Source: Coffea arabica (taxonomy: Eukaryota > Streptophyta > Magnoliopsida > Gentianales > Rubiaceae). Taken from it: a stretch of DNA of 64,000 nucleotides. The first letter of the stretch is position 1. Every line of letters begins with the position of its first letter. Position numbers and translations under genes: made by a program. A model generated the notes under the pieces. The model saw only the letters and a list, made by a program, of their open reading frames with translations. It was not told where the DNA came from and ran no database searches. The stretch lies in contig NC_092323.1 in the NCBI RefSeq assembly GCF_036785885.1, positions 6,240,501 to 6,304,500 of the forward strand, read 5' to 3'. This document shows positions 1 to 12,364 of this stretch, one piece after another.

Positions 1-543
1 TATTGCATTGCAGAGTTGATCCACATCTTCTTTCTCAAATCCTCCGAAGTAGTCGTCAGTGTTTATGAACCTTCAAGAAATCAAAAGGGTAAGCAACTTT
101 TTTTTTTTGGAAGTCATGGTACATAACGACTGCAATCAATCCTAACTACTGGATTGGAAGCGAAACTTTCTTTACCGCGGGGAAGCCGCAATCATGATGA
201 GTTTCTCGAAAAGATCAGGGCGAAAGATGGAGGCAATTGCACCCGTCATGGAGGACAGAGAATGGCCGACAAAGATGCACGATTGAATTTGGAGCTCCTC
301 CAAAATGGCCAGTAAATCATAGGCATAGCCTTCAAGAGAGGCATATCTTTCGAAGTCGAAGTAGTCGGGGTTCGTCGTTCCAGCTCCCATGTTGTCGTAA
401 AGGACGACGCGGTACTCATCAACAAGGTGAGGTACGAGATGTTTCCAAAGGGATTGGTCGGTGCCGAAGCCATGGCCAAGGACGACGGTCTTCTCGCCTG
501 ACCCCAGGACCTTCACGTTATGTGCATCTTCAGCCACTCCCAT
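1..543 (-). CDS. KAI2: KAI2/D14-like alpha/beta hydrolase (karrikin receptor family), 5' part, runs off the window
   Basis: Exon 1 is 176-543 and exon 2 starts at 70 and runs off the left edge; the intron 71-175 is GT-AG and splits an Arg codon, giving [19 protein letters not shown], the usual KAI2 junction. The ATG is at 543-541. The family is a nuclear/cytosolic serine hydrolase that perceives karrikins and the unknown KAI2 ligand and signals through MAX2 and SMAX1. Visible marks are the oxyanion stretch [10 protein letters not shown] (about 22-31), [14 protein letters not shown] (51-64) and the nucleophile in GHS (Ser95). The Asp and His of the triad lie outside the window. Relative to Arabidopsis KAI2 as I recall it, residues 96, 98 and 100 differ (L, S, T instead of V, A, I). 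It could be a divergent KAI2 paralogue; strigolactone D14 is less likely because the N-terminus is clearly of KAI2 type. Confidence 0.93.
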
Positions 544-677
544 CTTCTTCTTCAGTCACTAACGGATGCCAAGCCTCTCTCTCTCTCTTTTCAACTTCTT
601 CCTTCTTGCCTGTTTGTCTGGGGAACACGTTAATGTAATGGGACCGTAGCCGTGGACTATTGGGAGGCCGCTTGGAC

Positions 678-685
678 TTTTTATA
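678..685 (-). promoter_or_regulatory. Probable TATA box of the KAI2-like gene
   Basis: On the minus strand the sequence reads TATAAAAA, about 135 bp upstream of the ATG at 543. This spacing would give a 5' leader of roughly 100 nt. The call rests on motif and position only. Confidence 0.4.
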
Positions 686-2960
686 AATCGCGGACCGGTG
701 GTAGGGATCAAATGAAAGGCATTGATCACTTTCATTGATTAAAAAATAATGAGATCGATGATATTCTTTCCAGCTTTTAGGGCTTCAGTCTTCAGGACCA
801 TATGTGTGTGATATTTGTTCATCGCTCATCCGTTAATATCTAACCGTCCACGACATAAACTCGTGTAGGTGGTTAATTCATTGGGTTGGTTGATGCCATT
901 GCTCGCTTATGAGTTGCAAGTTTCCCAAAATCTATCCTCCCACCTAAAAATAATTATTGGAATTTGAGACGGGCATTCGTCAAGAGAAAAACAGCAATGG
1001 CATTATTGGAATTTTTTTTTTTTTTTTTGTGTGGCTAAATCATTTAGTCCATGAATATTAATTATATCAGGAGGCTCTAACTTAGAGGTCTTGTGTTTAA
1101 ATCTCCCTTCCTTCCACCACTTCTTAAAATACCACTTCTACCTTACTAGAATTTTCTTTTGTCCTGAGTAATCATCATTGGGCTCGTTAAGATTTTTTCC
1201 AGGTATTAAATTTTTGAATAAATAAGATTAATTAGAAAAGATATGTAAGTGCAAGAGGGAGCAATCCTATTATTATTAGTGGTGTATGATAGAATTGGTG
1301 GAATTCAGGTGTGCTAACGGAAATGATTTCCAAAGAAAGTAAATCCATTGTTTGATTTGTTAATTTTATGCAGGAATTGAGATTTTAAATTATCACGACA
1401 CGGGTAAGTCAATTTACTTTAGTATTTATTGAAGGTGATTAAAACTCAAATACTTTACCTTTTCATTCCAAAAAGCAAATAGGGTCATACAATAATTTTA
1501 AAAAGTAAAGTCCATTTATGAATATTACAAACTAAAAGTCTTGAGGATTGCTATACTGCATTGTCTAGAATTTTTGGGGCCAATTTGAAAATTTTTAAAA
1601 TTTTAGCATATTCCCCATCTTTTCTCAAGGGAACTTTGAAACCCTTCACAGCCTCTATTACTCTACTAAAACTTCTGGCGCTGATGGTGGAGGAAATTGC
1701 AGCTGGCAACAAGCCTTCCTAACCCTGCTCTCGTAGTAAGACAAAAACTCCCATCTCCCTCATTTTCCTGTCTTGACAGAGAAAGAATATAGGTCGATTC
1801 GAGGGAAAGAAAGTAGAAGCTTCCTTTTTTTTTTCCGTCGGATACGATAGACCTACACTATTATTTCTATACTAAAGGGAGGGAGGCGTGGAGAGACCCA
1901 AAGATAACTCAGAGAGGACTAAACTACCACTGGACCAGACGGGTACATTATACACTCGTATAGATTTTTTAAGCAGACCCATATATAGTGGCAATTAGTG
2001 GGAGATTAGGTTTGAACCCACCAAGCCTTAATGTTTTGATGGTGATCACCGGCCAAAGGCTGAAAATTAGCTATGGATATCTACGGGTTCAAGACAAGAG
2101 GGGGAGAATTAAGAAGCATATTAGAACAGATTCGAATAAGAGATTTTACCTGAAAGTAGATCACAGGTGGTTTCTTTAGCCATTTCCTTTGAATTCCTTT
2201 CCCTGTGCTTTCCACCTCAACCCAACGTGGGAATTCAATTATGATGGAATCACTTTCCTTTTTCTTAGTGGTTTCCTAGAACCAAATGGGGCCTTAAAAT
2301 TCTATTATTATTTTTTTTTTATTGTATGATGAGAAATAACACATCCTGTTGTTATTACATTGATAGAAAATCTAACTTTATTTACTTAATATCCACTAAA
2401 AATTGATTTTAAATATATAGTTATTTTTAAATGGGTGAATCGAGACAACTCACTATCCACCAATAAAATGGATTTAATTGGATACCAATTAAAACCCATT
2501 TAAAATTCACAGCATACTCAAATCCAGTGGATCAACATAATTGAATTATGTTTAACACCTCTAGAGCAGTCCGTTTCAAAGAAAATGAAAACATACAGAT
2601 ATATGTTTTTGGGCACTCGGCACTATAAAAATTAGTTCAAAGAAAAGGATTGAAATGGTAAGTGGGCACTGGACTAGGAGGAACTGGTTGCGCCACGGTA
2701 TTTTTGGGTTGTTCTGGCGGGTGGAGCACGATGACTCACATTAGACCAGAATGTGCATTTTGGTAGATTCAGAGTACTGCTCCATAAGCTGTGCAATACA
2801 CGAAAACCCGATAAGCGCATTATGATTCTGCGATTGGTCAGTTGCGCCGCATTTAATCCAATGGAATAAATAGAATATTATTAAGTAGTTGGAAATGTCT
2901 CATTCAATAGGTAACAGAATCACCATAGAAGAAGAGTTTTGAACGGCTCCGCCTATTTAG

Positions 2961-3103
2961 GTTGTGTTTGGATTGCATTTTCCATGATTTTTCATGGAAA
3001 AATTACTGTAGCGATTTGATGTATGTGAGGGAAAAAGGTAATAGGGAAATGTGATCACGGAAAACGACGTAATTTTTTGACGGAAACTGGCAATCCAAAC
3101 AAG
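2961..3103. mobile_element. MITE-like relic with GTTTGGATTGC-type terminal inverted repeats
   Basis: The left end reads TTGTGTTTGGATTGC and the right end is its imperfect complement, GCAATCCAAACAAG, about 140 bp apart, with internal text typical of short plant MITEs. I could not fix a clean target-site duplication, so boundaries are approximate. Confidence 0.5.
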
Positions 3104-4015
3104 TTTTTACTTGTTACTCGAGTTTAATGAGCTCCATCGCCTTTCACTTGATTTGATAAGCAATCCATTTTTGACCCAAAACGTCGAGTTGTGATTATCA
3201 ATCATATTTATTTAACCCAATAACTGGCATGTTGTCTGGTCCTAGTTTAAGCGGCCTGGAACACCAGTTCACTTTAATCATCCAATTTGACAACACCGAC
3301 TTCATTTGGGAAGACAAGTTCAGGTTTTACGGTGTTGTTGATTTAGTAGAGAATAGATGCTGCTTGAGTTTTTCTTTTCGGTGAACTAAATCCATTTGCA
3401 TTCCTCAATCAAACATCACTCGTTGCCATGCCCGTGGTTCCTTCTAGGAACGCAAACTTCTTGCCTACTCTCTTGGGTTGAAGAGAACGCAGACAATTTA
3501 CCAAATTACAGAATTGATCCGCACGACACTAGTTCATATGTCACTTCATTGATGGAAAGGATGGAACATGTGAAGTTCGAAAAAATTCAATCTGAAAAGA
3601 AACAAATTCAAACTCGGGAAATTGCATGGCATTTTTGGTAAAGAATGAGGGCATCACATCACATAAATGTAAGACCAAGCATGGCTACCGTACTCTTTGG
3701 TACCACTATGATTCCAAACGAGATGACTGATCAACTTTATGTTCCCTATCCGCAAGCTGAAACGCTGTTTTATTATTCTACATGGTTACACGGGTATGTC
3801 TGTATCTAACAAATACAACACTCCCTAGGACAGAGAAAGCAAGATGAGGTGAAAAAAACCCAGCGGGGAAGTCATTAATTTGGACACAACCCTTCCTCAC
3901 AAGGGTAATATACATGACCCCTTCCTTCTATCAATGGCTCCGAAAGCTCCATCCGAACCCTGTTTCGAAAGGGAAACAATATTTACAGGATAGAGTGATT
4001 GTGTACCCGGGATTG

Positions 4016-7000
4016 TCAAGGAGAAACCTGGGGTGTATTGTCTGCATGATCCGAATTCAGAGAATAGATATCAACAGGGACACTAGTGCAGTCGAAGATT
4101 CCATTATCCTTCAGTTTAAAGGTTGGAGAGCCTTGATGATCAAGATAAATCACAATCACAGTAATGTCATCGTGGAAATGGCGCCTAGCTCCTTTTTCTA
4201 GTCTTTTTATGTCATTATATTTCATTTCTCTTTTCTTAGCGGCCTCTTGCAAGGCAGCTCTCACCAATCGCTTTGCAATTCCCTGCATCGTGTAACAGAC
4301 AAACCCCGTAATGAGAAGTGATTAAAGTTAACCAACAATAAGCATTAATAACAAGACAGTTATTCTCAATTCTGCAGATTATAATACTTGAGCTTTAAAG
4401 ATCATGCAGATTCTCACAATTCTGGGATTCTTAAAGACAATTTCCACAGCTTCCTCATCGGTCAGTTGCTCCCACAGGCCATCTGATGCAAATATTAAGA
4501 ACAAGTCTTGTGGCCTTAACTTTCGAATCAATATCGACGGCTCAGCTGAAATGACAGCCCTTTTCAGAGGCACAGGGTATCCAAATTGCTGGAACATAGG
4601 GTCTCTGTTAAATTCGGGTTTCTTAAGATATATATCCCCAATGGACCTAGATACCTGACAAGCAAGAGGCGATAAGCAGAGATGCCATTTTCAGTAGTCA
4701 GAAGGAACAGACAAACTTCAGCATGAATAATAATATAAATAACAGCTATGACAACCATTTTAGCTCCACAAAATCAGATTGCAATTAAACAAGTCAAGCT
4801 ATCATCACATGTAATCCAAAATAGAGTTTTAGATGCAGCTAAGAACTAACATATCCATTAATGGAACAATCCAGTGCAAAAGGGGAGAAGTGTGCAAGGG
4901 ATTTGGTCAGTTAAAATCATGGTAGAGATAAAAGCAAGAATTCTGTCGCATCAAAGCATTTAGGGCCCAATCAAACTCAAGGTTGTTGGCTGCCATGAAG
5001 ATAGTAAAGGGACTTGGTAAACCATGCCCAATGTAAAAAGCAGCCATATTTGATGTTTAAACTAGGTTGATCAGTTTTGAAATATTAACTGCCTCAAAAA
5101 GAGTACTTTAACAAAATAACTCAACTCAATTACAAGACAAAATTAATAAAGAAGCATAGGAGGAATGGATGATAAGGAAAATATTTCAAAGCAGCACATT
5201 CCCTGAACAAATCTGGCGGAATTTATTCCTATCTCTATGTTTACTTTCCCTCGTATAGTAGAAATTATTTATGTTGCACAGTGACTCCTAAGACATGGCC
5301 TTTCAGGAAAAGTTAAACGCAATTAACCTCCTGTACTGAATCACCCGCTTGGTTCAGTAAAAAACCAGGAAGTTGTTCATATGAGCTAATGCAAAAGTTA
5401 TTTAGAGCAATAACAGGAGCACCATGTTACTTCTGGTTTAAACATTAAAGAAAACACAAAGGAGAGAAAACTAATATCTGATGCAAATCCAAAATGAACC
5501 CAAAGCAATTCCGTAGCCTGGTAAAAGGAAATATTCGGGCAAGCTCAGAAATACAACTTTGCTGAACAGATATATCCACCTCCCCAACCAACTCTTTTGA
5601 AAGCATCTACATTCTCGAGGATGGAAGTATAGACATTCATCTAAGTTTACTTATTGCAGCGCAAATCCCAAGCCTCAAAAGCAAACATGACAGTAGCCAT
5701 TGGAAAAAAAAATGTTACACAAAGTGCAGATGGCCTAATAGTTTTTAAAGCTTACTAGGCACCAGGATACTACCAGCACTTACTTGAATTAGTGTTCTTT
5801 CTTATGTAAAAGGAAAAGAAAATCCCATAGCCTGATTCATATAAAATATAAAAGTAGTTGACCCTAATATATCTATCAATCAAGAGCAGAATTCTAGTAC
5901 TAGAACAAGGCATATGTTCCTCCTCTGCATCATTTTTTTTTTCAGTTGAGCTGCTCCTCTGCATCTTTACCGTGCCTGTCCTACATATTATTGGTACTCT
6001 TTAAGCAGAGACACTATCTCAAAGCATGAATGACTTCACATTCTTAAGCAGTGCATATTGTAGAAACATTTTGAAGAAATTAAAAACAAAACATAGAGGA
6101 AAAGGTTCTTTTGACGTTGAAATAAACTCCTCAGAAGCTGATTAGAAATGAACAAAATTTCCACTTCATTGCTATCGAACTACAACAAAGTTGACTGCTA
6201 TACCTCCTTATCGACCATCAATAGAAACTGAAAATGGAAAAACTGGCGGTTTTATCTCATGTAATCAATCGAACTCCAGGCAAAAAACACCTGAATTCAT
6301 TGCTAGATGATAATTATAAACCTCTAAAGTGGGGAACGGACAAGAAATGCACCAAATCCTTGGGTAGATGATTAATCATAATCCAGAGCCTACAAAGTGA
6401 CTCCAATAAATAAACACAGAAAGTAAAGAAACGGCAGTGGGATACAAACTAAAAGATCTTGATAACAACCAATCCACCCAAACCGAGGATTCCAAAACAA
6501 GCAGCTGTACCTGAATAATGCCCTTAATTCGCCAAACTCCACGAGTATGAACAACAATGTGTGCATCATCAGGATGAAGTGCCTCAATCTCCTTCCTCAC
6601 CTCCTCGATGCCAACATTATGATCAGTGGACAAACGTTCTGCCACCACAGTAGACGAATTACTTTCAGGGCCACCTATTACTCTCTTACCTAGCACAGCC
6701 CTCGAGTCACCAACGTTTGCCACATATAAAACACCATTTGCTATTGCTCCAACAAGACAACATGAGCCTACTGACGCGATCTGTGGCTGAGACAACCATG
6801 AACTCTTCACGAAATGCAAAAATTCCTCCTCAATAGCATTAAACGCCTTCTTTATCACCTCCTCAGATAAACCTCCTTGTTCCAGTGCAAACTCTATTAT
6901 TGCAAAATCAATTAATGAACAACGACATTCACCCATTCCGACAACTTGCCAAAAACGTGATAAAAATTAAGTAATAATCAAAGCTTTCATCTTTCCAATT

Positions 7001-7581
7001 TCGTAACATAGATGACAAACAATAAATGCATTTTCGAGGTAAGTTGTCTTTCCTCCATCCTTTCCTTTATCAAATCATACAAATGAGTAGCCATATGCAC
7101 TCATAACTCCGAAACTTCAAACAAACTTCTATGACATCCCACAACATTTCTGAACCACAAAGAATCAAAATTAAATTTTTTTTTAGAAATCACGTTAATG
7201 ATGAGAATCATTTTGCCAGCAATATCCCATAGTGAATGAAATACCAAATCGAAGGGAAATTTTTTTTTTTTTTTTTTTTTAAAGGAAAGAAAAAAAGACG
7301 TAAAGGGTCATAAGGAAATTACTCTGGAGGAAAGGAAAAAGGCGGTTAGTGATGAAGCGGGAAGCTTGAGGGCCACCATGGCCATCATAAACGCCAATAT
7401 AAGTAGCAGAAGGAGATGTGAAAACTTGACCCTGGTCTTCCAATGAAGAATTAGCTTGTACAACTGCTATGGAATAGTCACCAGAGGCATGTGGCTTCAA
7501 GTCCATGTGCCACAACAGCCCATCACCGCCGCGTCCGCCACCAAAACAGCTCTCCCACGGCCTGCAACAAGCCCCCAACAT
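4016..7581 (-). CDS. Protein phosphatase 2C, clade D (At4g33920/PP2C63-like), 381 aa
   Basis: Four exons: 7323-7581, 6511-6893, 4418-4654, 4016-4282; lengths sum to 1146 nt and phases match. It is a Mg/Mn-dependent Ser/Thr phosphatase of the APD group, whose members dephosphorylate SAUR-regulated plasma-membrane H+-ATPases or act in immunity and ABA signalling. The N-terminus MLGACCRPWE and the text GDGLLWHMDLKPHASGDYSIAVVQAN are clade D hallmarks. Metal-site motifs are present: VYDGHGGP (exon 1), GSCCLVGAI and VANVGDSRAVLG (exon 2), FASDGLWE (exon 3) and HDDITVIV (exon 4). Intron 3 is 1.86 kb. All metal-binding Asp motifs look intact. The protein best matches my memory of At4g33920. A 7-bp tandem repeat lies about 140 bp upstream of the ATG. 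Confidence 0.95.
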
Positions 7582-10500
7582 CTCCCTCCGCCTTACCGCC
7601 GCCTACTTGCCGAATTCCGATGATCAAGCATAGAAATGAAGAACTAATCTATGTTTGAAACAACAAAAGTATACACTAATTTTTTCCAGTTTTACTTTAA
7701 AATGTATGCTCCAAAGGCAGAGGGCAGAGTCCAGAGTCCAGAGTCCAGAGTCAAGTCTTTGCCGTAAGCAGAAGTAGTTGGATGGTGTTGAGGCGGGGTG
7801 TTTTGGTCAGTGAGGAGGAAGTCATGGAATATGCATTTAGTTAGTACTTAGTAGCAGTAGTATTAAAAGTTATACACTGACTGCTATAGTAATCTTATTT
7901 GATTTTTTTTTCCCCTTATTCTGCGATCACCGAGAGAGCCTTAAGCTTGTTTGGCATAATGAAAATTATTTTTCGTCAACGGATTTGAAAACATTGGCAA
8001 AATAGAATTATGATCAGTAAAGGAAGCAAGTTGAGGAATTATATAATATGAAAACTCATACACTAGTATTATTTAACTAGAAAAGATCGCGTCTCACTGA
8101 TTTGTGTACTGTCCCAACCAATCTTTTTCTCGTCCCATTTCTTTTCTATCCAAAAATAGCCTTTTTTAAGTTTGAAGAAAACCAATCTGAAATTCCAAGT
8201 TTGGCTGTGGAAGGAAGAAATAATAGTGCGTGGAAGGGGCAAAAGTGAATATGGAAACCGTGGGAATTCCGCGTTGAAGTGAGTGGAAAATGGAATACCC
8301 CAAGCCCCAGGGTGGTGGAAAATATGCACAGTCAAGAATGAGTAAAAAAACTGATTAAAGATTGGATTGGAGGTCGGGGATGGGAATTTGGGAACGGGAA
8401 CGAGTCAAGGAAAATTGGTTCAAAGTAAAACGATCAGATGCTGTTGCGTTGACTTGGACGGGGACGGAGAAAAGTTATCCCATACGTCATTGTCGTCGTC
8501 GACTTCATGAAGCTGAATTGCTCCCAATTTAACTTCTGATCCAGCAACATTCTACTGAATTTTACGATATACTACTAATTTTTGTTTTTTTTTGATAATT
8601 TCAGGCTAACATAAATAAATCAGCTTTTAGCAAGTTGAAACAATTTCTGATATCCCATTCATCTTATGGATATGGAAGTTTTTTTGGTTTTCACACACTT
8701 TTATTAGGCAAATGCTCTGTTTTCTGATATCCCAATGATGACCAAGTGTAGGGCTCAAATCCTGAATCCAACGACAAGACAAGAAGAAAGGCTTCTTCTC
8801 CTGACTATTAGGCTAACCCAAATAGTTTGTTGGAGAGCGGTTTGTAAGCGTCTAACAAAAACGTGTGCCCTACGGCAGATAAATTCTGTAATGCGACTGT
8901 GCTTTAATTTCTGTAAGCAACAACGGAGTTATGGGCTTAATAAATGAAATCCCCAGCTTCTGTTGACTTTTCTCCGGGGCCTCTTGCCACATTAGACTTT
9001 GATTAGAAAATACTTTAAAATATTAATGTATTGTTAACCACTTTTGAAAAACCATTTCTTTTAAGAACTTATATCAGAATAGATGTTGGACGAATATGTT
9101 TGTTATTTGGATATAAGTTCATGTACAGAAACAAGTTGCTCCAATCTTGTTCTTTTTTTTTTTAAAAAAAAAAAAAAATAATATAATAAATTGTGAAACC
9201 GGATACTCTTAACGTAAGTCAGCTAAACCAGGCTTCTACATATCACGGACTTGATTGGTCAAGAAAAAATTGTACGGCTTAAATTACAAGTTATACATTA
9301 ATTCTAACGACTCGCAACAAAAAAGTAACTAAATTTATATTGTATTCAAATTTATTTACATTTGGAACAAATTTATGTTCATTTTGTTCAAATGAATAGT
9401 TCCAGTTCGAATCTCTACCTGTTTGGTCGGGACGTAATTGTTTTCAATAAATTCTCTCTCCATTTTTACTAGAAAAGATTAGTTTGCTACAAGGAATGAC
9501 GATAGCAATAAAATATCAACTACCGGAGCTCAACGAAATAAAAAGGTTATCAATAATGCTTTTTTATTTTTTGACGCAATGAGGTTATCAATACTTAGCT
9601 GTATGGATATCCTGCCAACAAAACTTTTAAAGTTTTATGTTGGTCACACACGGTTGCTGAATATTTCTTGGCCCAGAGAAAACATGTTACCGCACAAATA
9701 TTAGCCCAATGCTTAAGTTGATGGATGAAGAAATGTGGAGCAAAATGCTTCACCTTCGCAGTGAAGTTTAACCTTTACTTTTTTTCAAGAAAAATGAAAA
9801 AAAATTAATAAATGAAATAGTTTACCTTCTCCTCCCTTTATCCCATTTATGTTCAGAAGTTATGAGAGCAGAGGGTGCTAGTTACCTCACAAGATGGCTA
9901 AGCGGTGATATTTATACCTTCTAATATCGATATTGTTTTATGGGTAGGTCCTTTTTTTTTTTTGTTCTCCTCTTCTTCGTGATTCTGTTGCCTGACTCAC
10001 GGATTATTTGCGCCGTCCGTGTATTTTTCACAGTTACATTTATGATTACTCTTCCAGAAACGAGCCAGCCAGCGTGTATGAGTGGGTTACAAACTAGTAC
10101 TACAATAGAATATCGCCATCGAGCTGCCAGATGCTCGCTGCTGGACGTTACAGCGACTGCATTACCCCCGTACAAAGAGGGACTGAAATTGTAGCATGCC
10201 GTACTTCTTACTTAACAAGCTAGAAATCTTTGGTCCAAATCTCCGCGCGTCGCTTTTCACACACACTAATGAATAAATAAATCAATCAATCAAAGGTTGT
10301 TTCTTGATTCTACATCTGTGAATGGGGATGGGATGATACGCTTTGAAAACATTTGGATAACAGTCGGGTTTCTTATAACAATTCATTTGAAATTTAGAAA
10401 CTGTGTGTGTTTGAAGATGGGAATGAAGCAACCCCGATTTGACATTGACCTGAATCTTGCTGACTTTCGAAACTGTGGGTGGGAACAGATGCTACGATTA

Positions 10501-12364
10501 GTCAAAATCACCAAGGCTAGTCGGCCCACCACACGCAACTCCCATATTCTCTTAGTTTCAACTTCTCACAAACTGAATCCGTGTGAGGTAATTTGCATGC
10601 ATAGAGTTGAAGGCTGGTAAACATGATGATGATCTTGTCGTCGATAGATTATCATCTTACATAAATTACGTCAATAATAGTTACTATAATGCTAGATATT
10701 GATGAAAGAAGCAAATCTATGGTAATAGATTATCAACAACAACATAACTAGTATTATCGATGATACATCGTATATCGGCAGCAATTTGCAGACCAGGAAA
10801 ACAAAAGCAAGGTTGTGAATGGAAGATTTGGGAGATCAGCCTTCCCAGATGACTTATCGTTGTTGTTTTTTTCTTCCCCCTCTTAAAGTAGTTATTATGA
10901 GTGAAAGTTGTTGGTTAATTCAACAAATCTCTCAGAAATGTCTCAAAATGCTTCTCTTCTCTAATCAGTTAGAAATGTCTCAGAAGTTCGTGTTCGGTTG
11001 ACTAATTTTCAGCGCTCATTTCCATTGCAGTTGCAAGTTTGCAGATCTCCAATTTCTAACTGTTGTGGCTGCAGAAGTTGAATTCTCGAGAGTGAGTTCC
11101 AACTCCAAGTGTTTTCCTTGAAATTTCTTCGTCAATATGAAGCTTTTGCGCAACAATTTTGAGTTCTTGACGTTTCAAGGCAATTGAGGAGCTTTATACT
11201 TTGGTAGTTCTTTCAAGTTTAATTGTCCGCAGCCATTTCGCAAATCCTGTGCATTTTTTTTTTGTCGAAAAGGCACGTTCTGCTATTTCACGTATCGTAT
11301 TTTAAATACTCTCTGTGTTTATCGATAGGCTCCAAAAAGTACCAGGAAGAGAGGTAGATTAGGTTAAAACTTAAAAATGAAGGGAGGGAGCAATTTAACT
11401 CTAAATCTATTTTGCATGCCGGAGCCCGAAAGGCGTATTTCATAGTAAGTATTTCTATGTTGAGATGTACCTGCTTTACAGACATAATACCGTTGGATGT
11501 ATCAAAATGGTTGTGATAAATCGTACTCCAATTAACTACTTCCCAAGACCAAAATCTTTATGTAAGAATTCGATGGAGGATAAAAAAGTGGTACAGATAC
11601 TCAATGCAAGAAGCCATCCAGACTGGTGATCAAAAAAACGAAAGAAGCGAACCCAATACTAACATAGTACTAGTATTTTCATGGCTTTTTTTTTTTTTTT
11701 TTTTAAATTTGGTGGGCTCAATTGGATAGGGTCGGTTGGCGTGCCATTTCTAAGCCCGACATGCAAGTCCCTTCTCTCTGTCCAGTGTTCGATTAAAGGT
11801 CAATCATGGGCCCCCATTTCTCCTTCCAGAACAAAAATATCTGTTACCAATTCCATTTTCGTCTTCATGAATCTTTTTCAACAGTCTCTCTCGTGGTCCT
11901 TTTAAAGTTCTTGAAATGCCATTTTCACACGCCAGGGATGAAAAAAAGCATCACCACTTTTAATCATGACCGCCACCACCATTAACCATTCTCCCACCCT
12001 CCCTCTCTCCCTCTGCCACCGCCCCACCCATCACGGCTTCAATCATTTATTCACCCAATTTTTTTTTTTTCAAACAAAATTCTGCATAAAGCTAACCATA
12101 ACTTAATCACCTTAACTCCCCCAAAGTTTTACTTTTGAGTGGTTCCAGATTTCAAATTAGTAAAACAATAATATGTAATCAACTTAGTCAAAGTTAATCA
12201 AATCAGACTAAAGCAACCTAATACCAGCCCAACAAAAAGTTACTGCAGTGGAATGTAATCGAAAACAAATCCTATGACCTTAAACAAATGACCCCAAAAA
12301 AAAAAAAAAAAAGGAAAAGGCTAATTAGACAAGCATGCGCGTTGGCAGACCAGCACTCTTGATT
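7582..12364. other. Gene-free spacer, 4.8 kb, AT-rich
   Basis: I see no gene. It contains the PP2C promoter at its left edge and the 3' flank of the Ser-rich gene at its right edge, plus long A/T runs (about 9152-9180, 11685-11704, 12058-12070, 12295-12313). Open frames such as 8735-8947, 9921-10194 (both strands) and 10297-10620 have biased, domain-free translations and are not supported. Confidence 0.55.
7724..7752. repeat. 7-bp tandem repeat (CAGAGTC), about 4 units, in the PP2C promoter
   Basis: The unit CAGAGTC is repeated head to tail about four times, 140-170 bp upstream of the PP2C start codon. No known function is implied. Confidence 0.85.

Larger units (their letters stand above)
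544..4015. other. Intergenic region between KAI2-like gene and PP2C 3' end
   Basis: No gene is supported here. The stretch holds the promoter of the KAI2-like gene, a MITE-like relic at about 2961-3103 and a short tRNA-derived-looking box-B motif near 1085-1115. The open frames present (for example 1988-2179 and 3396-3641) are short, lack recognisable domains and look like chance. Confidence 0.6.

Noticed and set aside
237-638. 133-codon plus-strand open frame over KAI2 exon 1
   Set aside because: It is the antisense shadow of the KAI2 exon and matches no family.
1988-2179. 63-codon plus-strand open frame
   Set aside because: Short, no domain, no promoter or splice support.
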